From a virus: DNA of 31,512 nt. The translations under genes were made by a program, and so were the position numbers. How positions within the stretch are numbered: position 1 is the first letter of the stretch; every line of letters begins with the position of its first letter. The notes beneath the pieces are model-generated. The model had not been told where the DNA came from, searched no databases, and worked only from the letters and a program-made list of their open reading frames with translations. This document shows positions 24,162 through 31,311 of this stretch, piece by piece. Location: IMG/VR virus record IMGVR_UViG_3300008261_001882, positions 1-31,512 of that record; one strand, 5' to 3'.

Positions 24162-24719
24162 TTAAGTAAATTTTTCCCAATCTCCACCAGGCACTATTGC
24201 CCAGCCAAGACGCTGGAGATCATTCCGGATCTCGTCGGTAATACAACCTTCTGGTACGTATCCATTTGCAGGGCGATGATCTAATCCGTAGCCAGACTCG
24301 TCATTGCCAATGCCGCTACAATACCAATCAATGTAGTCGCCTTCTTGTCGCATATCTGCCACAATGCCTCCAGCATATCTCCAAGAAGCTGACCAATAGT
24401 CTCTGTCTGGATCTTGTCTAAGGATAGGAACAACTTCCAATTTTATAAAATCGTTATTACATATGGCCGCATATACATTTTGGGCATAGGTTTCGCTGGC
24501 ACGAACTTTTTCTAAAATCCACTCGTTACTGCGTAGATCGTATTCCATGTTGTTCTGTTGCCAAGCAGGATCGTTAATCTTGTTGGCATCGTCGATTTTA
24601 ATCTGATCCCACATGTCAATGTAGGCTTGGTTAGGTTCTTCACCCTTTTCTTCAGCCCGTTGGATCGCACCTTCCTTTTGAAAGGTATGTCGGTTAGGAC
24701 TGCTTGAAACTTTTGACAT
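24162..24719 (-). CDS. protein of unknown function (185 residues)
   Basis: The N-terminal 50 residues are charged and probably flexible (K-E-G-A-I-Q-R-A-E-E-K-G-E-E). An ordered part follows, with W-I-L-E-K-V-R-A-S, Y-A-A-I-C-N-N-D-F, W-S-A-S-W-R-Y-A-G-G-I-V-A and a C-terminal L-Q-R-L-G-W-x-I-V-P-G-G. There is no catalytic signature I can name. The start overlaps the end of the previous gene by 26 nt. The gene lies in the operon behind the promoter at 26118-26146. Confidence 0.65.
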   Translation of the reverse strand: MSKVSSSPNRHTFQKEGAIQRAEEKGEEPNQAYIDMWDQIKIDDANKINDPAWQQNNMEYDLRSNEWILEKVRASETYAQNVYAAICNNDFIKLEVVPILRQDPDRDYWSASWRYAGGIVADMRQEGDYIDWYCSGIGNDESGYGLDHRPANGYVPEGCITDEIRNDLQRLGWAIVPGGDWEKFT

Positions 24720-25044
24720 CTTTAATTGCTTTCTTTAGAGTTTCTGCGTAATTAAGAGCCTGCTGTTCACTCATAATAATGTTAGCTTCGTACTTAACAT
24801 AACCTTTGGTCAGCAGGATCCAAATAGTCTGCCAACGATTCAGACTCCACCATTGAGACTTCTGAGTCGTATAAGTTGTAACAGTGACGCCAGTGTCGTC
24901 TGCTTCGATCCAGACATTATGATCGTGGTCTGGATCTGTACATTCGCAAACAACTTGATATGACATCGCATCTCCCCAACTACTACGCTTAAGGATTCCT
25001 TGTGCAGGAATCTGAGGTTTAAAATCAGTTGAAGGTTTTAACAT
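24694..25044 (-). CDS. conserved small phage protein, unknown function
   Basis: This 116-residue protein has a core M-S-Y-Q-V-V-C-E-C-T-D-P-D-H-D-H-N-V-W-I with a Cys pair, then acidic and Thr-rich strands and W-Q-T-I-W-x-L-L-T-K-G-Y-V-K-Y. A closing helix contains M-S-E-Q-Q-A-L-N-Y-A-E-T-L. Similar proteins occur in marine T4-like phages with no assigned role. Three ATG codons are possible (25059, 25047, 25044). I choose 25044 because GGAG lies five nt ahead of it. The internal Met at the M-S-Y-Q core is another candidate. It overlaps both neighbours. Confidence 0.65.
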   Translation of the reverse strand: MLKPSTDFKPQIPAQGILKRSSWGDAMSYQVVCECTDPDHDHNVWIEADDTGVTVTTYTTQKSQWWSLNRWQTIWILLTKGYVKYEANIIMSEQQALNYAETLKKAIKDVKSFKQS

Positions 25045-25246
25045 CATTTCTCCGTTCATATATGCTTTGTACCATGCGTTGATAATCTTCTTCTAGCAAC
25101 ACGGTTTTATACATGCTGAGAGCCTGTGTAATCATGATACCTGCTATCTCGATATCTTTGTAGTCTTCCAACATCACAGCGGTAAACTGTAGATATTTGG
25201 CATAAAGGTCTTCAATGCTATGGTCGTTTTTATCTGCTATACTCAT
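25025..25246 (-). CDS. small helical protein of unknown function
   Basis: This 73-residue protein is predicted to be almost all helix (D-L-Y-A-K-Y-L-Q-F-T, then I-E-I-A-G-I-M-I-T-Q-A-L-S, then Y-Q-R-M-V-Q-S-I-Y). It has no Cys and no domain I know. The ATG at 25246 is one nt after the stop of the 277-residue gene, and the 3' end overlaps the next gene by 20 nt, so it is a coupled member of the early operon. Confidence 0.6.
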   Translation of the reverse strand: MSIADKNDHSIEDLYAKYLQFTAVMLEDYKDIEIAGIMITQALSMYKTVLLEEDYQRMVQSIYERRNDVKTFN

Positions 25247-25247
25247 A

Positions 25248-26081
25248 TCAAGTCCACAGGCTTTCGCGAATCTTAATCAGTCGGATCATCATAGCTTCAT
25301 CTTCTGCTTCGTAGGCCTTTTCGATCTTTGTAAGCAGTTTGTGTGCCTTGTCGCTGGCTTTACGATCAGCAGGATCTTTTGAGTTTAGGCTGGAAAACAT
25401 ACTGCCTGGATACTTCACACGCATGGCATCACAGTGAGCACTCCAGCCGCTTGCTTCATATGGATCGGGACGATTGCGATAGGTCACAGTCCACCAGGTA
25501 TAAAGCTCTATAATTTCCTTAGCGGCTTTGGCCTGATAAGTTGGCTCTGCTTTATGCTTCTCGCCTTCTTCCAAAAATTCTTCGTTGGTTAATGTTTCAG
25601 CCCAACGTAGGTATTCCATGCCAGCTTCTGGACAACGCCATGTTCTCAAACGTAGCCATCCTTTGCGATACCAGGGAACATTGAACTTGGTCTTAGCATC
25701 ATCACTCCAAATACAGTGATGCCATGCTTGTTCTATTTCAACAAAATCCACAAGCTCGTTGAAAAGACAAGGAAGAAAGCGATTGCCCACATCACGCCAA
25801 GTGCCCGGCGCAATATCTCGGGGATGGGCAGTAAGGGCATGGCTGCGAGTAATCCAGCGATTATTAATATAATAGCGAATGTCATTTAGTCGATCTGGTA
25901 TGTAATAGACAAATTTTTGAAGGTGATCCAACCCTTCTTCAGCGATCCAATAGCGGATAGGGTGAGATTTGGCTGAACTGGCATACCAGGCATCCCATTC
26001 TTCGCTGGTGCCGCACTTGAGCTTTGGCGTACCACGAAGCCAATCTGCAAATTTCGAACATGTCCAATAATGACTACGCAT
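25248..26081 (-). CDS. Trp-rich phage protein of unknown function (277 residues)
   Basis: The protein has many Trp residues and several His/Trp pairs (H-Y-W-T-C near the start, R-Y-W-I-A-E-E-G, N-N-R-W-I-T-R-S-H, A-W-H-H-C-I-W, W-T-V-T-Y). The last 60 residues are a charged helix. The W-R-D-V-G-N-R and Y-I-N-N-R-W segments look conserved in character, but I cannot assign a fold. GAGGAA lies five nt before the ATG at 26081. It is the first gene after the perfect sigma70 promoter at 26118-26146, so it should be among the earliest and most abundant transcripts. That suggests a host-takeover role, by inference only. Confidence 0.68.
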   Translation of the reverse strand: MRSHYWTCSKFADWLRGTPKLKCGTSEEWDAWYASSAKSHPIRYWIAEEGLDHLQKFVYYIPDRLNDIRYYINNRWITRSHALTAHPRDIAPGTWRDVGNRFLPCLFNELVDFVEIEQAWHHCIWSDDAKTKFNVPWYRKGWLRLRTWRCPEAGMEYLRWAETLTNEEFLEEGEKHKAEPTYQAKAAKEIIELYTWWTVTYRNRPDPYEASGWSAHCDAMRVKYPGSMFSSLNSKDPADRKASDKAHKLLTKIEKAYEAEDEAMMIRLIKIRESLWT

Positions 26082-26117
26082 TTTTATTCCTCAAAGATTA
26101 TACTGCCGAACACTTTA

Positions 26118-26146
26118 ATTATACAATCTTTTAGAAAACCTGTCAA
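26118..26146 (-). promoter_or_regulatory. perfect sigma70 promoter, TTGACA-N17-TATAAT
   Basis: The -35 (26141-26146) and -10 (26118-26123) are exact with a 17-nt spacer. Transcription would start near 26111, giving a 30-nt leader. A second TATAAT lies near 26094-26099 without a -35. It drives the five-gene block 25248 down to 23949. The host for these promoters must use a standard sigma70-type factor. Confidence 0.93.
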
Positions 26147-26163
26147 GATGATTGTTTTTTGAC

Positions 26164-26547
26164 TCAAATTTTTCTCTGATAGCCTGCTAAATTAAGCATG
26201 ATTGAATATTGTTCATAGGCCTTTTGCACAGCAGCGTTGGTATGCCTAATGTTTGCTTCTTCACGTTCCTTGTTCATTAAGGTTTCGAACATGTCAATTT
26301 CTCCTTGACTATGTCGTTGCCATTTGAAGAAACGACGTTCCATTTCTATCAGTGTTCGCAGTCGACCTTCTGGAATTTCTAAGGTAATGACCTGCTCAGT
26401 TTCAAACTCCACAATGTCATTGCGAATAATATCAGCTCGGGATGGTTCTGTAAAGAAACGTGGAGGGTGATAACGTGCTCTACGTTTTTGGTCGTTGAGC
26501 ACATTCACTTCATAGTTGCGACAGAAGTCTTTTAATTCGTCAGTCAT
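26164..26547 (-). CDS. conserved phage protein of unknown function (127 residues)
   Basis: This charged protein contains N-Y-E-V-N-V-L-N-D-Q-K-R-R-A-R-Y, P-P-R-F-F-T-E-P and F-E-T-E-Q-V-I-T-L-E-I-P. It ends in a long amphipathic region F-F-K-W-Q-R-H-S-Q-G-E-x-D-M-F-E. I recognise near relatives in T4-like marine phages, always unassigned. It lies six nt after the halogenase stop and is the last gene of the 31.5-26.2 kb run. It ends before the early promoter at 26118. The high charge and predicted helices suit a protein-protein adaptor, but nothing proves that. Confidence 0.7.
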   Translation of the reverse strand: MTDELKDFCRNYEVNVLNDQKRRARYHPPRFFTEPSRADIIRNDIVEFETEQVITLEIPEGRLRTLIEMERRFFKWQRHSQGEIDMFETLMNKEREEANIRHTNAAVQKAYEQYSIMLNLAGYQRKI

Positions 26548-26553
26548 AGGATG

Positions 26554-28059
26554 TTAGGTGTTGGTGTCTGTTGGTGCTACAAAATTGTTAAAATAATCTA
26601 AAATTTCTTTATGGGAAACAAACTCATTTGTCTGAACGTGTTCGGGGGACGTTAATATGTATGGAACATAGTAATCTTTCATGATATCATAATACTTAGA
26701 CAAATCTACAAGTCTCAGACCATGTAATACCTGCATCCAGCTTCTATCAGTGAACATACTGAAATCAATTTCGGGAGATTTTCCCTGATGTAGTTGTTCT
26801 AGAATTACTGCTAATCTTTCTGGAGGTGGGTAATTCTTTTGAAAGTCTCTCCAAAATTCAGTATCCTGTCGCTTGGTCATGTAGTGTAGATAAACAAATT
26901 CTAGTATGTTAGTGTTGCGATCGAGGCATCGCTTGTTAAGGTCTTCTTCGAACTTGAGGTCAGTGGTATTGAATCCATCACAATTTAAAAAATCAATAAC
27001 ATTCAACGCACTGACCCAAATGTTTGTGGCTTCCAACGGTTCTAAGAATCCTGCACTTAGTCCAACCGCCATGGAATTTCCCACCTTGGTCTTTTCATAT
27101 GTGCCTGCTTCGAACTTAAAAATTTTAGGCACAGTAAGTTGTTGACCAAAAAATTCCTGTGCTTCTTCGAGAGCTTCTTGATCTGAACAGAATTTTGAAT
27201 TATACACGTACCCGCATCCGTATCTACCGTTTACAGGAATTCTCCATATCCAACCATTCTTCATACAGAATGCATCAGTCACTGGTGAAATGTTATTGTC
27301 GTGCTCGATGAAAAACGGCATCGCTCTGTCAAGACCACAGCTGTCTGCATAACTGTTCCATTTGACTTTGTGATGTTTTCCAATTACTAATCGAGCAAAT
27401 CCTGAACAGTCAAATACAAAGTCGCAGGCTAATTCACTGTCATCATCTAAAATTATATGGGTAATAATGTTATCACCTCGGAATTCTTTAACTCGTGCAT
27501 CTATATGATGTATGCCCTTGTTAGCTGCAAACTTTGATAGATACGTTGCTAATAGCCTTGCATCAAAATGCAAAGAAAACTGTCCGTGATGATTTAAAGG
27601 AAACGCATCAAGGGATGAATCTTTGTCTGTCCAGGTAAATGGTACACGATTTTCCTTTGACATTTTTTCATACACTGATAAATCTTGTGAATCGCTGTCA
27701 GCGATAGACGCTTGCAATGACAGCAACTTGTCAATCAAGTTTTGATGTACAGGAATTGGATTATGAACTTCGTCTTTGTATATAAAACTATGGAAATAAC
27801 TTTGTCCGTCGTTGTTCCAGTTGGCAAAATTAATTCCTAATTTGAATGTGGCCTTGCATTCTCTAATTAAATCTGTGATTGGAATGTCCAACATGTCGAG
27901 AATATTTGTTAAGAATGGCACGGAGCCTTCGCCAGCACCTAAAATACCAATTTCGCCACTTTCTATAAGTGTTACGTCATAGTGTGGATAGAATTTTTTA
28001 GCAAATAACGCAGTAAACCAGCCAGCGGTTCCACCACCGATTATATAAACTTTTTTCAT
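26554..28059 (-). CDS. flavin-dependent tryptophan-halogenase-family protein
   Basis: This 501-residue FAD protein belongs to the tryptophan halogenase (PrnA/RebH-like) family. These enzymes use FADH2, oxygen and halide to make hypohalous acid and halogenate an aromatic substrate. The FAD loop G-G-G-T-A-G-W is at 8-14, with an acidic end to the second strand (L-I-E-S). G-x-G-E-G-S-V-P follows at 41-48. K73 in T-F-K-L-G-I-N-F-A-N-W matches the catalytic Lys. The family motif W-I-W-R-I-P is at 270-275. G-F-L-E-P-L-E-A-T-N-I is at 337-347, where E343 probably matches the catalytic Glu. Length is normal (about 500-540). Halide and substrate are unknown, and a flavin reductase would have to come from the host. 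The start ATG at 28059 lacks a Shine-Dalgarno. Confidence 0.88.
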   Translation of the reverse strand: MKKVYIIGGGTAGWFTALFAKKFYPHYDVTLIESGEIGILGAGEGSVPFLTNILDMLDIPITDLIRECKATFKLGINFANWNNDGQSYFHSFIYKDEVHNPIPVHQNLIDKLLSLQASIADSDSQDLSVYEKMSKENRVPFTWTDKDSSLDAFPLNHHGQFSLHFDARLLATYLSKFAANKGIHHIDARVKEFRGDNIITHIILDDDSELACDFVFDCSGFARLVIGKHHKVKWNSYADSCGLDRAMPFFIEHDNNISPVTDAFCMKNGWIWRIPVNGRYGCGYVYNSKFCSDQEALEEAQEFFGQQLTVPKIFKFEAGTYEKTKVGNSMAVGLSAGFLEPLEATNIWVSALNVIDFLNCDGFNTTDLKFEEDLNKRCLDRNTNILEFVYLHYMTKRQDTEFWRDFQKNYPPPERLAVILEQLHQGKSPEIDFSMFTDRSWMQVLHGLRLVDLSKYYDIMKDYYVPYILTSPEHVQTNEFVSHKEILDYFNNFVAPTDTNT

Positions 28060-28064
28060 GCAAT

Positions 28065-28072
28065 TATTTATA
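28065..28072 (-). promoter_or_regulatory. TATAAATA element ahead of the halogenase gene
   Basis: This is an exact match to the T4 late consensus, but it overlaps the TAA stop of the radical SAM gene and ends only five nt before the halogenase ATG. A real promoter here would give a leaderless message. Chance from the stop codon plus AT-rich spacer is a good alternative. Confidence 0.3.
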
Positions 28073-29150
28073 TGCTGTATTTTTGCATAATTTTTTTATA
28101 AACCTCAGGCTGTGCAGCTTTGGGAGCGCACAGTCCGCACCAGCAACTGGATTTATCACAGATAATATCTGGCAACGTGTTAGTTTCCAATTTTTGTTTG
28201 AGATCTTTTAATAATGCTTCACTGTTTTTGAGATACCCTAACACTCCGACTTTGCTGTCTAGGTTCATTCTACAGTCTTTATTAGTGAAAATTTCTCCAG
28301 TTGTTTGCCTTATGTACAGAAAGAATCGATTAACTGAACAGGTCCAACCTTTGAATCTATTGTTTTTAATATAGGTAGTACCGCTGTCAACATCAGTACA
28401 CAGTGTTTCGCCGCCACAACAGGCCCGACCCTTGGATGACAAATCAATACCGTTTTTAAAAAAAGATATTACCTTAGTGGTCATTGATACCTGTTTGGTT
28501 CCGGTTAGGAATTCAGATTGTTCGGGAGTGTAATTGAATTTAAAATTGGTCCACCCGTGATCTAGTTGGCGTGTGATATATTTCACATCGTTATTTTTAC
28601 ACCACTCAATTTGATCTAAACATACTTGCCATTTTTTAGGGTGCATGAGTACAGACACTTGGAAATTTTTATTGCTGTCTTTTAAATATTTCACATTTTG
28701 CCTAAACATATCCTGCTGCTTTACAAGGCTCTCGGAATGAAAACTCATGGTAAAGTAATCGACTAGGTCTGCAATTTTTTTCCAACGCTCTGGACTGGTT
28801 ATGCCATTAGTAATTAAACCAATGTTAAGATTCCAATTATGATACAACGACTTTTTACTTTTTATATATTCAAGTATTTCTAAAATATGAGGATGGAAAA
28901 TACTTTCTCCACCTTGTATATTCAATGTAGCGAATCTAATATGATCCGGACGTGAACACATGTATAAATTCAAGTACTCCACAATAAAATCAACGGTGCT
29001 GAGACTGTCTTCCAAGCTAGGATGATCTTGGCTGTTGTCATGACCGTCACCGCAGTAACTACAATCCAGATTGCATTTTAATGTAGATTCCCATGCTACC
29101 TGGAAAGAGTTATGAGAATTAGTTTGATCTATGTAGTTGAAGTCGGGCAC
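28068..29150 (-). CDS. radical SAM protein with Cys-rich C-terminus (SPASM-like)
   Basis: This 360-residue enzyme is expected to use a 4Fe-4S cluster and S-adenosylmethionine to start radical chemistry. The cluster motif C26-x3-C30-x2-C33 is followed by the Q-G-G-E motif at 79-82 and I-T-N-G near 113. A second Cys set (C244, C245, C251, C271, C293, C331, C336, C338, C341) could bind one or two more clusters, as in SPASM/twitch proteins that modify peptides. The start is a GTG at 29150, 17 nt after thyX; no ATG lies before the cluster motif. The halogenase follows after 8 nt, which suggests a shared pathway or substrate. It is longer than QueE and lacks QueE's layout. Confidence 0.85.
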   Translation of the reverse strand: MPDFNYIDQTNSHNSFQVAWESTLKCNLDCSYCGDGHDNSQDHPSLEDSLSTVDFIVEYLNLYMCSRPDHIRFATLNIQGGESIFHPHILEILEYIKSKKSLYHNWNLNIGLITNGITSPERWKKIADLVDYFTMSFHSESLVKQQDMFRQNVKYLKDSNKNFQVSVLMHPKKWQVCLDQIEWCKNNDVKYITRQLDHGWTNFKFNYTPEQSEFLTGTKQVSMTTKVISFFKNGIDLSSKGRACCGGETLCTDVDSGTTYIKNNRFKGWTCSVNRFFLYIRQTTGEIFTNKDCRMNLDSKVGVLGYLKNSEALLKDLKQKLETNTLPDIICDKSSCWCGLCAPKAAQPEVYKKIMQKYSI

Positions 29151-29167
29151 AAGATTTGCTTATAAAA

Positions 29168-29851
29168 TCAGTGATTAACTGTTAAATTATCAGCCATAGG
29201 AAAGATTGTGGCGATGGCCTTGGCACAGGCAACAGCTACCAGCTGATGTTCTTTCTGTGTGCCATTTGCCGAACGCAGTTCAATGAAGTGTATCCATGAA
29301 CGCAGTGTGCCATTCATATACAAGCGGCTCACTGTGTTGCCTTCTGGTAATACTACACGAGCTTGTTCTTTGGCTATGCCTTTAGACACAGCCCATTCGT
29401 ATGTTGACTTTGCAAGTTCAATGAGCTCTCGTTGTCTACGAGACCATTCTTCTTGTAACATTGTATCACCAATTGTTGGTTCCAACTCGACTGAGTTTTG
29501 TCTGTTCTTTGGATCTTGCTTTCGTGCTTCTCTAACCACAAACGAGAGATCTTTAGTAGGGTCAGCATATCGCTGGCTGAACTCTTGGAAGGCAAAGCTT
29601 CTGTGACGCAGGATCTGTCTGGCGATATCTCTAGTTGTGGTGATTTCAACGCAGGCTGAAACCATTTCCAAGGGACTCCAGTGTGCGTGTTTAACAAGAT
29701 ATCGTATAAGCTTCTCTGATGTCTCTGTATTGAGCTGGTTGCTTGGGTTGCTGACACGGGCGCAATACGCAATGAGTTCCTGCGCATCGTCGATGCCAAG
29801 GTCTGCAAATTCTGCGGTGGGCTGACTATAGGATAAGAGTTTAACATTCAT
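29168..29851 (-). CDS. thyX: flavin-dependent thymidylate synthase
   Basis: This 227-residue enzyme methylates dUMP to dTMP using FAD, NADPH and methylene-tetrahydrofolate, supplying thymidine nucleotides for phage DNA. The ThyX signature R-H-R-S-F-A-F-Q-E-F-S-Q-R-Y is at 82-95, with S92 matching the nucleotide-binding Ser. A-R-x-V-L-P-E-G and the closing R-S-W-x-H-F-I-E-L-R motif are present, so it should be active. Length is normal. Start and stop abut the upstream gene (TAA then ATG). ThyX is common in marine T4-like phages. Unlike ThyA it produces tetrahydrofolate without dihydrofolate, so no viral folate reductase is needed. Confidence 0.95.
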   Translation of the reverse strand: MNVKLLSYSQPTAEFADLGIDDAQELIAYCARVSNPSNQLNTETSEKLIRYLVKHAHWSPLEMVSACVEITTTRDIARQILRHRSFAFQEFSQRYADPTKDLSFVVREARKQDPKNRQNSVELEPTIGDTMLQEEWSRRQRELIELAKSTYEWAVSKGIAKEQARVVLPEGNTVSRLYMNGTLRSWIHFIELRSANGTQKEHQLVAVACAKAIATIFPMADNLTVNH

Positions 29852-30346
29852 TTAGGTTTCTTTCAAAATTTTCATTAGTTTTTCTTTTTCAAGAAGGTCT
29901 CGTTCCAGTTCTACATACTGCTCACGTAATTCCTGAAGTTGTTTCCAGCGTGACTCTAATTCCGGATTGGGTGTAAGGATAGCCAGTCGCTGTTCAATCT
30001 TGTCTATAGCTTCGCTGAGACTCTTACCTCCGATTTTGATATCAGCACCCTTCTTCATAGTTAACCCATCGGCATCTATATGCACAGTAGTAGGATTACT
30101 ATTGATCGTATACCCCGCAGTACCGTTGGTGGTGTAGACATAAGGAGTAGTAATACTACCCGAGGTAATACCAACATTCGAAGTAAACGTACTAGGATCG
30201 AGGGTGATAGTGTCTGTGCCCATACTGGTTCCTATGTTATAGGAAGACCAATTTGGCACAGCACCATACCCACCAATGGTGCCAGCCGCACCACTGCCAA
30301 CGAAGACAGTGTCCTGATTATGCTGACTTTGCTTCTTTGCGGGCAT
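29852..30346 (-). CDS. phage protein with C-terminal coiled coil, unknown role
   Basis: The protein has 164 residues. The N-terminal 90 are Gly/Ser/Thr-rich and contain collar- or fibre-like segments. A G-A-D-I-K-I-G-G-K-S-L strand follows, and from about residue 105 a long coiled coil (A-I-D-K-I-E-Q-R-L-A-I-L, then W-K-Q-L-Q-E-L-R-E-Q-Y-V-E-L-E). The D-I-K-I-G-G-K-S-L … R-L-A-I-L-x-P-N-P motif is widespread in marine T4-like phages, where it is annotated only as hypothetical. A virion or assembly role is likely but unproved. The start lies 29 nt inside the Hc1-like gene, and the end abuts thyX. Confidence 0.72.
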   Translation of the reverse strand: MPAKKQSQHNQDTVFVGSGAAGTIGGYGAVPNWSSYNIGTSMGTDTITLDPSTFTSNVGITSGSITTPYVYTTNGTAGYTINSNPTTVHIDADGLTMKKGADIKIGGKSLSEAIDKIEQRLAILTPNPELESRWKQLQELREQYVELERDLLEKEKLMKILKET

Positions 30347-30512
30347 TTTTTTCTTCGGTGATTTCGTTGCGGCGAGCTTTAACTGCCTTACCTACTTCCT
30401 GAAGAGCTTTGCGGGCACGAGTTCCTGCGGCGTTATTACCTGCGGCAAATTTAGCATCCTCTGATAGAAACGCTTCCATTGCTGCTTTTAATTGTTCTAC
30501 TGTGTTTGACAT
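30318..30512 (-). CDS. histone H1-like (Hc1-type) small basic protein
   Basis: This 64-residue helical protein has the pattern A-x-N-x-A-A-G-T-R-A-R-K-A-L-Q-E-V-G-K followed by K-A-R-R-x-E-I. That matches the N-terminal helix pair of chlamydial Hc1-type proteins, which also occurs in some environmental bacteria and phages. It ends in Lys/Arg-rich helix (E-E-K-N-A-R-K-E-A-K). DNA compaction or nucleoid change is the family role; here it is inferred. I start it at the ATG at 30512, with AAAGGA six nt upstream, and drop 21 earlier in-frame codons that run into the desaturase gene. Confidence 0.7.
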   Translation of the reverse strand: MSNTVEQLKAAMEAFLSEDAKFAAGNNAAGTRARKALQEVGKAVKARRNEITEEKNARKEAKSA

Positions 30513-30518
30513 GTTTTT

Positions 30519-30524
30519 TCCTTT
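30519..30524 (-). promoter_or_regulatory. ribosome binding site of the Hc1-like gene
   Basis: AAAGGA on the minus strand, six nt before the ATG at 30512, selects this start; no comparable site precedes the longer in-frame alternative. Confidence 0.6.
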
Positions 30525-30540
30525 GGTTAATGTTACTGCT

Positions 30541-31311
30541 TCATCCGGTTCTGATATGATTAATAAACCACCCAATCAAATCCCATTCTTTGGGACTTTT
30601 TTGAGTCGTATAACTACCAGCAGCCCCGTGATGATTGTTATGCCAACCTTCTCCTAAACTGATCAGGTTAGCTATCCAGCTGTTTGTGCTGAAATCTTTG
30701 GTGTCATAATTACGATACCCATGACTGTGACCTAACACATTTACCACACTTGTGGTGTTAAGTGCAATTGTAGCAGGTAAAGAATATAAAAACAACCCCA
30801 TTATTGGATCTATGAAAAATAAAATAGTTACCGGTATCAATAACAATTTAAAATAGTTATCGTGAATCCATCTTTGAAACTGGTTTCTTGAAAGATCTTT
30901 TACATAGCTGATTGGAATTTTAACTTTAGGGGAGCCGTATCCAGTCCACACAGATAAAATACCTCTGAACGATAATTTTCCATTTCGATAAGAGCTGTGT
31001 GGGTCATTGGCTTGATCGGAAAATCCGTGATGTGATCGGTGTACAGCTACCCATGCAATCGGAGAACCTACTGTAGCGTATATACTTGTGATAGATAGAA
31101 TTTTTTCTATAACCGGAGTTGTTGTAAACGACCGATGACTGAGTAATCTATGTAAGCCGACACTGATGCCAATAGGACAGAAAATCACAAACATCAAATA
31201 CGAAAGTATCAGTAGATATAGTGGCCCAGTGGTCACCGCATAATAGATCGCAAATACAGACAACAACAAGTTGATGAATTGTATAGTTCTAATTTTTTGA
31301 TTGGTAGTCAT
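30541..31311 (-). CDS. membrane fatty-acid (acyl) desaturase
   Basis: This 256-residue membrane di-iron desaturase is predicted to insert a double bond in an acyl chain of lipids or acyl-CoA/ACP. The three His boxes are present: H54-R-L-L-S-H59, H91-R-S-H94-H95 and H224-N-N-H227-H228, with an extra N-V-L-G-H195. Hydrophobic segments around 10-48, 70-90 and 155-192 fit four membrane passes. The layout is that of stearoyl/Delta9-type desaturases, but somewhat short. The start is the ATG at 31311, overlapping the upstream TGA (ATGA) with AGAGGGAG just ahead. The in-frame ATG at 31365 would overlap that gene by 55 nt and has no good site. It could alter membrane fluidity during infection; regiospecificity is unknown. 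Confidence 0.88.
   Translation of the reverse strand: MTTNQKIRTIQFINLLLSVFAIYYAVTTGPLYLLILSYLMFVIFCPIGISVGLHRLLSHRSFTTTPVIEKILSITSIYATVGSPIAWVAVHRSHHGFSDQANDPHSSYRNGKLSFRGILSVWTGYGSPKVKIPISYVKDLSRNQFQRWIHDNYFKLLLIPVTILFFIDPIMGLFLYSLPATIALNTTSVVNVLGHSHGYRNYDTKDFSTNSWIANLISLGEGWHNNHHGAAGSYTTQKSPKEWDLIGWFINHIRTG

Noticed and set aside
28068-29150. QueE (7-carboxy-7-deazaguanine synthase)
   Set aside because: It is too long, has an ordinary C-x3-C-x2-C motif and an added Cys-rich C-terminus, and is not beside the QueD-like gene.
29374-29847. 157-codon frame inside thyX
   Set aside because: It is a shifted-frame shadow of thyX with no protein-like motif; thyX motifs are intact in the other frame.
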